A stretch of 30,896 bases of DNA, taken from a virus. The translations under genes and the position numbers were made by a program. The notes below the pieces were generated by a model. The model saw only the letters and a list, made by a program, of their open reading frames with translations, did not search any database and had not been told where the DNA came from. Shown here one piece after another: positions 15,030-21,141 of the stretch. The first letter of the stretch is position 1, and every line of letters starts with the position of its first letter. The stretch is taken from IMG/VR virus record IMGVR_UViG_3300034068_000853, positions 1 through 30,896 of that record; one strand, written 5' to 3'.

Positions 15030-15793
15030 GCCTAGCCAAAGCATTGCAACGGCCACGCATCCTGACATTGGACATTGAAACCAGCCCCGCAATTGTGCAA
15101 ACCTTCGGGCTACACCAAACCAACATTGGCATTTCACAAATTGTTGAACCAACGCGGGTGTTGTGCTTCGCCGCGAAATGGCATGGTGAAGATGAAGTCA
15201 TGTTTTTCAGTGAACACCACCATTCACGCGCGGTGATGGTTCAAGCGGCATGGGATTTGTTGAACCAATGCGATGCGCTCTGCACCTACAATGGCCCATC
15301 CTTTGATGTGAAACATCTTCAGGCAGAATTCCTGCTGGCGGGTATGACACCACCGCGACCTTTCAAAAACATTGACCTGTTGCGCGTGGTGCGTTCCCAA
15401 TTCAAATTCAATTCAGCCAAATTGGATTGGGTGGCGCAACAATTGGGCTTGGGTTCGAAGGTATCGCACGAAGGTTTCGGGTTGTGGACAGCGTGCCTTG
15501 CCGGTGATCCCGATGCGTGGGAACGATTCAAGGCATACAACATCCAAGATGTGGTCTTGACTGAACAACTACTTGACCGGCTTGGGCCGTGGGTGAAAAC
15601 ACACCCACACTTTGGGATGTTCAACGGTGATGATTCATGTTGCTTCCGTTGTGGTGGCACTGATTTTGAATCCCATGGTGACAATGCCCGCACCGATTTG
15701 GCGGTGTTCGAATTGTTCAAATGTGTTGGTTGTGGTGCGTGGTCGCGTGGCGCAAAAAGGGTTTTCGGAATCAAGGTCAGGGGTCAAAAATGA
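15026..15793 (+). CDS. DnaQ-like 3'-5' exonuclease with zinc-ribbon tail
   Basis: A 255-residue RNase H-fold exonuclease. Exo I is TLDIETSP (Asp16, Glu18), Exo II is CTYNGPSFDVKHL with its Asp, and the Exo III region is YNIQDVVLTEQLL with a conserved Asp. Residues about 200-250 add a four-cysteine ribbon (CFRCGG and CVGCGA) followed by a basic end. It probably trims DNA 3' ends, either for proofreading or during replication and repair; no polymerase other than the primase-polymerase at 23228 is visible. The start overlaps the previous stop and its own stop overlaps the next ATG. Confidence 0.82.
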   Translation: MSLAKALQRPRILTLDIETSPAIVQTFGLHQTNIGISQIVEPTRVLCFAAKWHGEDEVMFFSEHHHSRAVMVQAAWDLLNQCDALCTYNGPSFDVKHLQAEFLLAGMTPPRPFKNIDLLRVVRSQFKFNSAKLDWVAQQLGLGSKVSHEGFGLWTACLAGDPDAWERFKAYNIQDVVLTEQLLDRLGPWVKTHPHFGMFNGDDSCCFRCGGTDFESHGDNARTDLAVFELFKCVGCGAWSRGAKRVFGIKVRGQK

Positions 15794-16116
15794 AACGGCC
15801 AACACAGGTTTTCATTTCACCTTTTCGGTGGTCTGTCAAATGGGGCAAACATGAGGTGTTGAAGCATCACCCCAATGGGGATGCGTGCGGGTCTTGCGAC
15901 ATGGTTTCTTTGACCATTGCGGTTGATGCTGGCCGGTCTGAAGATTATGCAAAAGCCATTTTGTTGCACGAAATTTTGCACGCTTGCATCAGGTCAAGTG
16001 ACCCAACCCTTGATGATGAAGCGGAAGAAACAGCGGTGGCCGCGATGACTTCACCTTTGCTTGCCACGCTTCGGGACAATCCCGATGTGCTGGCGTACCT
16101 GTTGGATCGGTCATGA
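15790..16116 (+). CDS. small HExxH metalloprotein
   Basis: A 108-residue protein with a zincin-type motif HEILH (residues 60-64) in a hydrophobic helix (AKAILLHEILHAC) and an acidic segment after it (LDDEAEETAVAAM) that could give a third metal ligand. It starts with beta-like sequence and holds a CGSC pair at 33-36. Metallopeptidase activity is plausible; small SprT-like or minimal metallopeptidase-fold proteins are recurrent in phages, with unknown targets. ATG 15790 overlaps the exonuclease stop; the stop overlaps the next gene (ATGA). Confidence 0.68.
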   Translation: MKRPTQVFISPFRWSVKWGKHEVLKHHPNGDACGSCDMVSLTIAVDAGRSEDYAKAILLHEILHACIRSSDPTLDDEAEETAVAAMTSPLLATLRDNPDVLAYLLDRS

Positions 16117-16319
16117 TTGGTGTGCTGTTGGCGGCTGGTTCGATCTTCGGCCTGTGGTTGGCTGGTCGCCACCCCAAGGTTGGGTGGTTGTGGTGCATGG
16201 GGATGGAAGTCCCTTGGTTGATCTATGCTGTGAGCATTGACCAGACCGGTTTGGCCCTGTTGTGTGGGGCGTATTTTGTGGTGTATCTATTGAATGGGAT
16301 GAAGGCAAAAAATGGGTGA
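16113..16319 (+). CDS. small membrane protein
   Basis: A 68-residue protein that is mostly hydrophobic, with likely membrane segments at residues 2-18, 24-42 and 47-62 and a basic end, GMKAKNG. No family recognised. It overlaps both neighbours, so it is co-translated with the HExxH protein and the DUF6378-like protein. It could be an envelope-modifying or superinfection-related protein, but there is no direct evidence. Confidence 0.6.
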   Translation: MIGVLLAAGSIFGLWLAGRHPKVGWLWCMGMEVPWLIYAVSIDQTGLALLCGAYFVVYLLNGMKAKNG

Positions 16320-16560
16320 TGAAATTGATGTGTTGTTGGATCAGCGCGGTTCGGTGTATGGCGACCCATTGACCAACCACACCCGCATTGCGGGGTTGTG
16401 GTCGTCTTACCTTGAAACCCCGATCACGCCAGCGCAAGCCGCCATGTGCATGATGTTGGTGAAGGTTGCAAGGTTGTGTCAGACACCTGATCATGAGGAT
16501 TCAATCAAGGATGCGGTGGGGTATTTGGAAGTGTACCGGCGCATCATGGACACCACCTGA
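16312..16560 (+). CDS. DUF6378-like phage protein
   Basis: An 82-residue protein with the pattern known for DUF6378-type phage proteins: LDQRGSVYGDP near the start, an IAGLWSSYLETPITPAQAAMCMMLVKVARL helix and EDSIKDAVGYLEVYRRI. The conserved Asp/Glu positions recall all-alpha nucleotide-handling folds, but the biochemical role is not known to me. It is the last gene of the long rightward transcript and is followed by a strong terminator. Confidence 0.75.
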   Translation: MGDEIDVLLDQRGSVYGDPLTNHTRIAGLWSSYLETPITPAQAAMCMMLVKVARLCQTPDHEDSIKDAVGYLEVYRRIMDTT

Positions 16561-16619
16561 TTGGTGTCTTGGGTGTGTGATAGTTTTGTGTTGATCCTTT
16601 CGGTTGGTTGTCGAAGGAT

Positions 16620-16664
16620 GAAGCCGGTTGTGACCTTCCCCCAAGGTCGCAACCGGCTTCTTTT
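16620..16664 (+). terminator. strong rho-independent terminator of the late operon
   Basis: An 11-bp stem (16620-16630 with 16650-16660), one T/G position, then a further 6-bp stem (16632-16637 with 16643-16648) closed by CCCCC, followed by TTTT at 16661. It lies between the rightward late genes and the convergent leftward gene ending at 16680, so it may also stop leftward transcription, although the minus side has a weaker T-run. Confidence 0.88.
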
Positions 16665-16679
16665 GTGTGCTGGTTCAGG

Positions 16680-17042
16680 TCAGTATTCATCCCCTGCATC
16701 AACAAACCCCAAGGGCTTGAACGGCCCTTCAAGATCGGTGCGCACCCACCGCTGTGCATTGCATTGGGGGCATGGGTTCAGGGTTGATGGTTTGGTGACC
16801 CTTTCGGTGATGTACGCCAGACACCCACAGTTGGGGCACGCCACCAAGGTTGATGCACCCTTGGTCATGGCAATGGTCGGGTTGATTTGCGTGGTGTAGT
16901 TGGCATCGAAGTGCGCACTGATCGCTTCACGGATCACCCCTGATGCGTTGGTGCTGGTGTTGGCGGCAATGGCACTGATCACATCCCACAATTCATCGGG
17001 GATGCGCACTGATCGCGCTTGGGTCTTCGGCTGGTTTGGCAT
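16680..17042 (-). CDS. ribbon-helix-helix regulator with zinc ribbon (paralogue 1)
   Basis: A 120-residue protein. Residues 1-50 (MPNQPKTQARSVRIPDELWD then AIAANTSTNASGVIREAISAHF) form a CopG/Arc-type ribbon-helix-helix domain, which binds DNA as a dimer. Residues 74-100 carry CPNCGC and CPQCN pairs, a zinc ribbon. The first seven residues are identical to those of the protein at 17715-17867, so the two are paralogues. The start at 17042 follows CGAAAGGATCACCACC; the frame is open further upstream but overlaps a separate small gene. It is the last gene of the leftward cassette starting near 17500. Confidence 0.75.
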   Translation of the reverse strand: MPNQPKTQARSVRIPDELWDVISAIAANTSTNASGVIREAISAHFDANYTTQINPTIAMTKGASTLVACPNCGCLAYITERVTKPSTLNPCPQCNAQRWVRTDLEGPFKPLGFVDAGDEY

Positions 17043-17064
17043 GGTGGTGATCCTTTCGGGTTGG

Positions 17065-17193
17065 TTATTCGTTCCAAAATTCGGGGCAGGTTTCGTCACA
17101 GTCCGAACCAGCCGCGCACCCACACAATGGGCACGCAAATGCGCGGGTGACTTCAGCCCATGGGTTGGTGTATTGGCCATCTTTGGTTGTCAT
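17065..17193 (-). CDS. 42-residue cysteine-rich small protein
   Basis: A short gene hidden in another frame of the leader of the ribbon-helix-helix gene. ATG at 17193 overlaps the stop of the upstream gene (ATGA) and the frame ends at TAA 17065-17067. The product starts MTTKDGQYTNPWAEVTRAF and holds CPLCGC plus two more cysteines (SDCDETCPEFWNE), so it may bind one zinc ion. Reasons to believe it is real: perfect translational coupling, a sensible composition and no gap between cassette genes. No function can be given. Confidence 0.62.
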   Translation of the reverse strand: MTTKDGQYTNPWAEVTRAFACPLCGCAAGSDCDETCPEFWNE

Positions 17194-17459
17194 GCGGTGG
17201 CCTTGCGTGCCGCCGCATCGGCTTCAAGAATTGCAAGCACATTTTCAGGAACAGCAACGCGCAATGTCTTGAATTCGCGTTGCATGAATGAACCGTCTTT
17301 CTTCAATTTCCAACCGCAAGCGAATACCCAATTGCCGGAACCGTAGAAACAGTGAACAACAACCGTGGAGCCATCGCGGTCTGTTGTTGTGTATTCTTCA
17401 ACGCTGACAACAATTCCGTCTTCATCGTGTGTGCGCGTAATGTTTGCTTCGGTGTTCAT
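17190..17459 (-). CDS. hypothetical protein, first gene of leftward cassette A
   Basis: An 89-residue protein of unknown function, with beta-like sequence (DEDGIVVSVEEYTTTDRDGSTVVVHCFYGS), an aromatic core (NWVFACGWKL) and a helical end (ENVLAILEADAAARKATA). It has no similarity that I can see to the first gene of the other leftward cassette, although the leaders are near identical. The start at 17459 has CGAAAGGG upstream; an in-frame ATG at 17498 would add MATSQHHQRKGHT and lies where transcription is expected to begin, so a leaderless longer form is possible. Confidence 0.65.
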   Translation of the reverse strand: MNTEANITRTHDEDGIVVSVEEYTTTDRDGSTVVVHCFYGSGNWVFACGWKLKKDGSFMQREFKTLRVAVPENVLAILEADAAARKATA

Positions 17460-17575
17460 GGTGTGTCCCTTTCGTTGGTGGTGCTGGCTGGTTGCCATGG
17501 GTCAATTAGATCATGGGTGTGTGACACCGCGCAAGTGTTTGGGCAAAAAAGATTTTCGGGCGTGTCCCCAACCCA
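17460..17575 (-). repeat. leader repeat A (direct repeat of 25958-26073)
   Basis: This 116-bp region is about 87% identical, by eye, to 25958-26073, in the same orientation. Differences cluster in the -10 region and palindrome centre; one insertion and one deletion compensate each other. It contains a leftward promoter, a palindrome and the 5' end of a leftward gene. Confidence 0.85.
17505..17534 (-). promoter_or_regulatory. leftward promoter A with palindromic operator
   Basis: On the minus strand, -35 TTGCGC (17534-17529) and -10 TCTAAT (17510-17505) have an 18-bp spacer. The spacer contains the 13-bp palindrome GGTGT-N3-ACACC (17516-17528) touching the -35 box, a position where a bound protein would block RNA polymerase. 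The expected transcription start is close to the ATG at 17498. Box matches are partial (the -10 differs from TATAAT at one base; the -35 is weaker). Confidence 0.6.
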
Positions 17576-17660
17576 CCCTGAACACCCCAAAACCAGCCCC
17601 ACAGGATGCCCCACAATGGACAAACCAGCCGAACCCCGACCTGACACCCCAAGGCACACC
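17576..17660. other. non-coding spacer between leftward transcripts
   Basis: C- and A-rich sequence on the plus strand between leader repeat A and the terminator of the regulator gene. A partial copy of the terminator's CCCCACAGGAT arm occurs near 17598, perhaps a decayed duplicate. Open frames across it on the plus strand lack ribosome-binding sites and run through the promoter, so I see no gene here. Confidence 0.5.
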
Positions 17661-17692
17661 AAAAACCCCACAGGATCGCCCCTGTGGGGTTT
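17661..17692 (-). terminator. rho-independent terminator of the regulator gene
   Basis: A perfect 12-bp stem (17663-17674 with 17681-17692) with a six-base loop. Read leftward it ends in a TTTTT run, 23 bases beyond the stop of the ribbon-helix-helix gene at 17715. It separates that gene from leftward cassette A. Confidence 0.85.
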
Positions 17693-17714
17693 GGTGAGGG
17701 GCTAGGCGTAGGGG

Positions 17715-17867
17715 CTAGTTGGTGGATCGGCGCAAGAAATCAGCCAACGCCAGCCGGACAACTTCCGACAACGAAATTTTGTGCTGGTCAGCCACCTTGG
17801 CCAGATGCGCCCATGTTTCATTGTCAATTCGAATTGATCGGTGCGGTGTTTTCGGTTGGTTAGGCAT
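17715..17867 (-). CDS. ribbon-helix-helix regulator (paralogue 2), candidate repressor
   Basis: A 50-residue protein that is essentially a single CopG/Arc-type ribbon-helix-helix: a basic strand (HRSIRIDNETW), helix 1 (AHLAKVADQH) and helix 2 (SLSEVVRLALADFLRRS). It begins MPNQPKT like its paralogue at 16680-17042 but lacks the zinc ribbon. The start at 17867 follows a GAAAGAAGA sequence. It is transcribed alone, ends at its own terminator, and its upstream region holds a cluster of palindromic half-sites, the usual arrangement for autoregulation. It is the best candidate for the factor that binds the three GGTGT sites. Confidence 0.78.
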   Translation of the reverse strand: MPNQPKTPHRSIRIDNETWAHLAKVADQHKISLSEVVRLALADFLRRSTN

Positions 17868-17908
17868 CGGCTGTCTTCTTTCATAGGCTTGAACCGGTGA
17901 TCGTACAC

Positions 17909-17932
17909 CACACCAAAGGTGTGCGACACACC
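17909..17932. promoter_or_regulatory. operator cluster C: three alternating CACACC/GGTGTG half-sites
   Basis: Half-sites lie at 17909-17914 (CACACC), 17918-17923 (GGTGTG) and 17927-17932 (CACACC), each separated by three bases, so two overlapping perfect palindromes exist. The arms share the GGTGT/ACACC core of the sites in promoters A and B. The cluster is in the divergent region between the ribbon-helix-helix gene (leftward) and the gene at 18017 (rightward). TACGAT nearby on the minus strand could be a -10 box; no clean -35 was found for either direction. Confidence 0.65.
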
Positions 17933-18016
17933 GGCAATTTGTGAATGGCCGCAATGAAGGTGGTGGGATCAGGTACATTTGAAACGCACCAACCAACCAT
18001 GAAAGGATCAACAACC

Positions 18017-18349
18017 ATGACCGAATTCCACACCGGCGATCTAGTCAAATTGGCAAGCGGTGTCACACCCGAAATCGGAACAGTCGGCGCAACCGGAACA
18101 GCACACCTTGGCGGTCGCGCCGTCAGCATCATTGAAGTTTTGTGGCCCATCGGGTCAGTTCCGGAAACCACCACGATCAACGGTGCACGAAAATTGCACA
18201 CCAGCACAGAATTGGTCACCCTTACCGCTTGGGAACAGGCCACCCACATGATCAACAAATGCGCTGATTGCATGAACGGTGTTGATGTGTGTGAAACCCA
18301 TTCAGCATTGTTGAACCTGATTGCTGATGGCGGTGATTTGGGTGCGTAA
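18017..18349 (+). CDS. hypothetical protein, first gene of the rightward early operon
   Basis: A 110-residue protein. Residues 1-65 look like a small beta-barrel (TGDLVKLASGVTPEIGTVGATG... SIIEVLWPIG), and the end has a helix and a CADCMNGVDVC cysteine cluster. No family recognised. ATG 18017 follows GAAAGGATCA, the same leader word used at several other genes of this phage. It is the first gene after the divergent regulatory region, so its expression probably depends on operator cluster C. Confidence 0.68.
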   Translation: MTEFHTGDLVKLASGVTPEIGTVGATGTAHLGGRAVSIIEVLWPIGSVPETTTINGARKLHTSTELVTLTAWEQATHMINKCADCMNGVDVCETHSALLNLIADGGDLGA

Positions 18350-18506
18350 TCCATTCCGCCGCAAATACCGTTTCGATCCGGCCAAATCCGTTGGCCAAAG
18401 GGTGCAAGAAAACATCACCAAACGCGCCGACAACCACACACCACACACCAACACAACCACCAGCAATGCACGCATCATTGGGAAGGATCAAAACCATGAC
18501 CGCTGA
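18342..18506 (+). CDS. small basic hypothetical protein
   Basis: A 54-residue basic protein starting at GTG 18342, overlapping the previous gene by eight bases. It reads VRNPFRRKYRFDPAKSVGQR, then an Asn/Thr/His-rich tail, and ends inside the next gene. Codon choice in the first half looks like its neighbours, but the ribosome-binding site is weak and the tail is low in complexity, so it may be non-coding spacer with an open frame. Confidence 0.45.
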   Translation: MRNPFRRKYRFDPAKSVGQRVQENITKRADNHTPHTNTTTSNARIIGKDQNHDR

Positions 18507-18615
18507 CACCCTGTTCACCCTGTTCACCATCACCTTTGTTGGGCTGGCCATGTTCGGCATTGGCAACCTTTACGGTTTCGCCAAAGGATTCAAAGAAGCC
18601 AAAAATGATGACTGA
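18496..18615 (+). CDS. 39-residue single-span membrane protein
   Basis: A short gene with a good GGAAGGATCA ribosome-binding site before ATG 18496. The product has one hydrophobic span (LFTLFTITFVGLAMFGIGNL, residues 5-24) and a charged end (KGFKEAKNDD). Orientation by charge suggests a cytoplasmic C-terminus. Early single-span phage proteins often act on host envelope proteins, but nothing specific can be said. Confidence 0.6.
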   Translation: MTADTLFTLFTITFVGLAMFGIGNLYGFAKGFKEAKNDD

Positions 18616-18808
18616 AAACCAGCCCAAACCAGCACGCTTCATTGAAGGTGAACCAACACCAAGGATGCTGGCCGTGATTGAAGACGCAGAATTTTTGGCA
18701 TCTAACGGTTGCACCTTGGACACCATCAGCAACCGCCTTGGATTAGCCCCTGCAACCATCAAACGCTATTTCAGCGCGGCGGGTAGGGAATACCCATGGC
18801 AGACCTGA
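18608..18808 (+). CDS. small helix-turn-helix protein
   Basis: A 66-residue protein. The C-terminal part, TLDTISNRLGLAPATIKRYF (residues about 39-58), is a clear helix-turn-helix of the type found in resolvases and LuxR-like proteins; the rest (RMLAVIEDAEFLASNG) is a supporting helix. It may bind DNA as a regulator of the early operon. Two tandem ATGs exist (18605, 18608); both overlap the previous gene. Its 3' end overlaps the next gene by 13 bases. Confidence 0.66.
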   Translation: MTENQPKPARFIEGEPTPRMLAVIEDAEFLASNGCTLDTISNRLGLAPATIKRYFSAAGREYPWQT

Positions 18809-19029
18809 ACCCCGAAAACATCACCGCCGATGATGTGCGCAAAATCCGCATCTACCTTCACCGCTTGCGCGTTGTCGCCGAAGACCAAAACGCGATGCTT
18901 GATTACATCCAAGCAATCCACACTGAACACCCCGACATTGAAGGGTGCTGTTGGGAATGTTTGCAACAATGGCCATGCCGCACCACGCGGGTGCTATTTG
19001 GGGAAATGGAAAACACAGATGAAGATTGA
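18796..19029 (+). CDS. small protein with WECLQQWPC motif
   Basis: A 77-residue protein: a helical N-terminal half (ADDVRKIRIYLHRLRVVAEDQNAMLDYIQAIH), then GCCWECLQQWPCRT, a Cys-x2-Cys plus WPC arrangement that is common in small actinobacterial and actinophage proteins and probably binds zinc. No function is known to me. It overlaps both neighbours. Confidence 0.62.
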   Translation: MADLNPENITADDVRKIRIYLHRLRVVAEDQNAMLDYIQAIHTEHPDIEGCCWECLQQWPCRTTRVLFGEMENTDED

Positions 19030-19168
19030 ATTGTGTTCGATCACCGGTTGCACCAACCCACCCCAACACAGCATTGCACCTGATGATCGTGAAACAATTG
19101 TGTTGTGTGATCAGCACAATGTGATGGTTGCGGAAATCGTTTCCGCCCTGATACCGGAAGAAGACTGA
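19019..19168 (+). CDS. small zinc-finger-like protein
   Basis: A 49-residue protein with two cysteines at the start (CSITGC), a CDQH motif later and a helical, acidic end (VAEIVSALIPEED). The spacing C-x4-C...C-x2-H is compatible with one zinc site. ATG 19019 lies within the end of the previous gene and GGAAA precedes it. The stop overlaps the nuclease start (TGATG). Confidence 0.6.
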   Translation: MKIELCSITGCTNPPQHSIAPDDRETIVLCDQHNVMVAEIVSALIPEED

Positions 19169-19512
19169 TGACAAACGCCAGCAAAGGCAAAGGCACAGCA
19201 TGGGAAACCGCCTGTGTGCGATGGTTGAAACCCTTGTTTCCCCATGTTGAAAGGCGCACCCTTCAGGGCAACAAAGACAGGGGCGACATTGCCGGCATCG
19301 CTGGTGTGGTCATTGAATGCAAGGCCGCGAAATCGCATGACCTTTCAGGTTGGGTTGATGAATTAGAAACTGAAATGGTCAATGACAATGCCGAGATTGG
19401 TTTTTTGATCATCAAACGCCGTGGCAAAACATCACCGGCAAATGCCTATGTGCTGACCACCCCTGAATCAATGCTTGCCATCTTGAAGGATCGAAACGGT
19501 GGTGTGCAATGA
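19168..19512 (+). CDS. Holliday junction resolvase-like PD-(D/E)xK nuclease
   Basis: A 114-residue nuclease of the PD-(D/E)xK fold, closest in layout to archaeal-type (Hjc) resolvases. Visible catalytic residues are Glu13 (KGTAWETACV), Asp40 (KDRGDIAG) and Glu50/Lys52 (VVIECKAAK), with Arg/Lys residues before the core. It probably cuts branched DNA made by replication and recombination before packaging. The start and stop both overlap neighbouring genes by a base or more, so it belongs to the early operon. Confidence 0.78.
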   Translation: MTNASKGKGTAWETACVRWLKPLFPHVERRTLQGNKDRGDIAGIAGVVIECKAAKSHDLSGWVDELETEMVNDNAEIGFLIIKRRGKTSPANAYVLTTPESMLAILKDRNGGVQ

Positions 19513-20027
19513 CAGAAAACCAATTGAAGGTGGCATTGGCGGTCATCGTTTTGGCACTAACCATGGCCATCTGGTTGATTGAAGGCCCGAATTCTGCGAC
19601 CAATCCGGCAAAGCCAACACCAACAGTGACCGACAAAGCCCCAAGGATCACGCCAAAGCCGAAAGCCGAACCAGCCGCAACACCCAAACCAAGGATCAAA
19701 CGCACCCACAGGGTGAACCGATCAATGGTGCGCGGCTACAAATTCACGGTGCAAACAAACACCCCATCGAAACGCTACGCGCGAACCCTAGTCAATGGCA
19801 CACAGTGGCCTTGCCTTCACGAATTGTGGATGCGTGAAAGCGGCTGGTCACCCACCAGCGACAACCCCACATCATCAGCCTACGGAATCCCACAAATCCT
19901 TGGTCTAGAAAAACGCACCGGCAACGATTACCGCAAACAGGTGCACGCCGGTTTGGGATACATTTCGCACCGCTATGGCACACCCTGTGAGGCGTGGTCA
20001 TTTTGGCGTGCTCACCGGTGGTACTAA
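19509..20027 (+). CDS. membrane-anchored lysozyme-like (SLT-type) protein
   Basis: A 172-residue protein. Residues 7-24 form an N-terminal membrane span or uncleaved signal, residues 30-65 a Pro/Lys/Thr-rich wall-spanning linker, and residues 85-172 a small lysozyme-like domain: LWMRESGW with probable catalytic Glu110, SSAYGIPQIL, then GLGYISHRYGTPCEAWSFW. It would cleave peptidoglycan glycan strands outside the membrane. It sits among early and replication genes, far from the holins and endolysin, so a role in early envelope change or in lysis cannot be separated. Confidence 0.75.
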   Translation: MTENQLKVALAVIVLALTMAIWLIEGPNSATNPAKPTPTVTDKAPRITPKPKAEPAATPKPRIKRTHRVNRSMVRGYKFTVQTNTPSKRYARTLVNGTQWPCLHELWMRESGWSPTSDNPTSSAYGIPQILGLEKRTGNDYRKQVHAGLGYISHRYGTPCEAWSFWRAHRWY

Positions 20028-20170
20028 TGGGCGCACCAACAATTGCCCAAATCGGGTTGGCGGCGCAAGCCCTGTGGGATGCGTTCAATTACGCCTTGCC
20101 CACTGACCCGCGCGAAGTTGCAAGGGTGGCCCTTGAAGCCGTGATGAAAGATGAAACCAATGGTGTGTGA
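20027..20170 (+). CDS. 47-residue hypothetical protein
   Basis: A short gene whose ATG overlaps the previous TAA (TAATG). The product is helical: MGAPTIAQIGLAAQALWDAF then TDPREVARVALEAVMKDETNGV. No cysteine cluster or membrane span. It may be a small protein-protein interaction module; the tight packing and codon choice support coding. Confidence 0.55.
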   Translation: MGAPTIAQIGLAAQALWDAFNYALPTDPREVARVALEAVMKDETNGV

Positions 20171-20411
20171 TAGTGATGTGACCAAGATGCGCCGTGGTGG
20201 CTATCGGGCAGAGTGTGTCTGTGGCTGGTGGCAAGATGGTCACAGCGAAGAAATGGCAAACCAAGAAGCCAACAACCATGTTGGATACCAACAACACCGA
20301 TTCAAACCGACAGCCAAACCAAAAGGGGCAAACAATGAACCAACCATTTGCAACAATTCGACCGGAAATTCCGCGCGACCACTACAACCGGCCATTGGTC
20401 ACACCACCTGA
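20160..20411 (+). CDS. small cysteine-containing protein overlapping the RecB-like nuclease
   Basis: An 83-residue frame. The first part, MRRGGYRAECVCGWWQDGHS and MANQEANNHVGYQQH, looks like a genuine small zinc-binding unit (CxC, two or three His). The last 25 residues lie inside the next gene in another frame and look unstructured. ATG 20160 has GAAAG nine bases upstream; ATG 20151 is an alternative. The 77-base overlap is long for this genome, so the original stop may have been lost by a small indel. Confidence 0.5.
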   Translation: MVCDSDVTKMRRGGYRAECVCGWWQDGHSEEMANQEANNHVGYQQHRFKPTAKPKGANNEPTICNNSTGNSARPLQPAIGHTT

Positions 20412-21141
20412 AGGCGGCAAAGCCAAGGGGTACACCCGATGCACCACTTTTGTTGGCGCGACTGAAGACCTGTTTCTACTTCAGCAATGGGAAAAGCGCA
20501 TTGTTGCCCTTGGGCTGGCGGCGCGGCCAGACCTGATCCAAACCATTGCCGGCTACCCAACGGACAACAAAGTTTTGAACCAAGTGTGCATGGATGCCAA
20601 AGACGCGGCCAACGGTTCAAGGGCCGCCGACATTGGCACAGCCATTCATGGCTACACCGAAATCATTGATGGTGGTGGCACGATGGATCAAATCCCCGCC
20701 GAATACCGCGCCGACCTTGAAGCCTATGCACGCGCCACCGAAGGTTTCAACCATGAACACATTGAACAATTCATGGTGCATGACGGTCTTTCCATTGGTG
20801 GCACACCTGACCGCATTTCGCGCACCAAAGATGGCCGGTTGATCATCATGGATGTGAAGACCGGTGGCAGGGCTGGTGAAAAATTGTTGGGCATCGGCAA
20901 GATGGCACAGCAATTGGCGGTGTATTCGCGATCGGTGAAATACGATTTCGAAACAAACACCCGCACCGATCTTGGCATTGAAACCGCTGTTGGTGTGATC
21001 ATTCATTTGCCAGCCGGTGCGGGCCAATGTGATCTGGTCACCCTTGACTTGAACCTTGGGTGGGAAGGTGTGCAATTGTGTGCCGACATTTACGCGCACC
21101 GGAAGGGCAAATTCATTGCCAGCGAAGCGGTGGTGTCATGA
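20335..21141 (+). CDS. RecB/Cas4-like PD-(D/E)xK exonuclease
   Basis: A 268-residue nuclease. The fold is shown by GTAIHGY (His105), GGTPDRI (Asp159) and IMDVKTG (Asp173, Lys175), the order typical for RecB-like and Cas4-like exonucleases, followed by a QLAVYS helix. Phage members of this group act in recombination or replication fork processing, often next to an SSB-like protein, as here. AGGGGC precedes ATG 20335. The frame is open further upstream, but that part belongs to the previous gene in another frame. The four cysteines of a Cas4 iron-sulphur cluster are not seen. Confidence 0.82.
   Translation: MNQPFATIRPEIPRDHYNRPLVTPPEGGKAKGYTRCTTFVGATEDLFLLQQWEKRIVALGLAARPDLIQTIAGYPTDNKVLNQVCMDAKDAANGSRAADIGTAIHGYTEIIDGGGTMDQIPAEYRADLEAYARATEGFNHEHIEQFMVHDGLSIGGTPDRISRTKDGRLIIMDVKTGGRAGEKLLGIGKMAQQLAVYSRSVKYDFETNTRTDLGIETAVGVIIHLPAGAGQCDLVTLDLNLGWEGVQLCADIYAHRKGKFIASEAVVS

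Noticed and set aside
17352-17705. Plus-strand open frames over promoter A
   Set aside because: They cross the leader repeat, the operator and a terminator, lack ribosome-binding sites, and oppose a convincing leftward gene.
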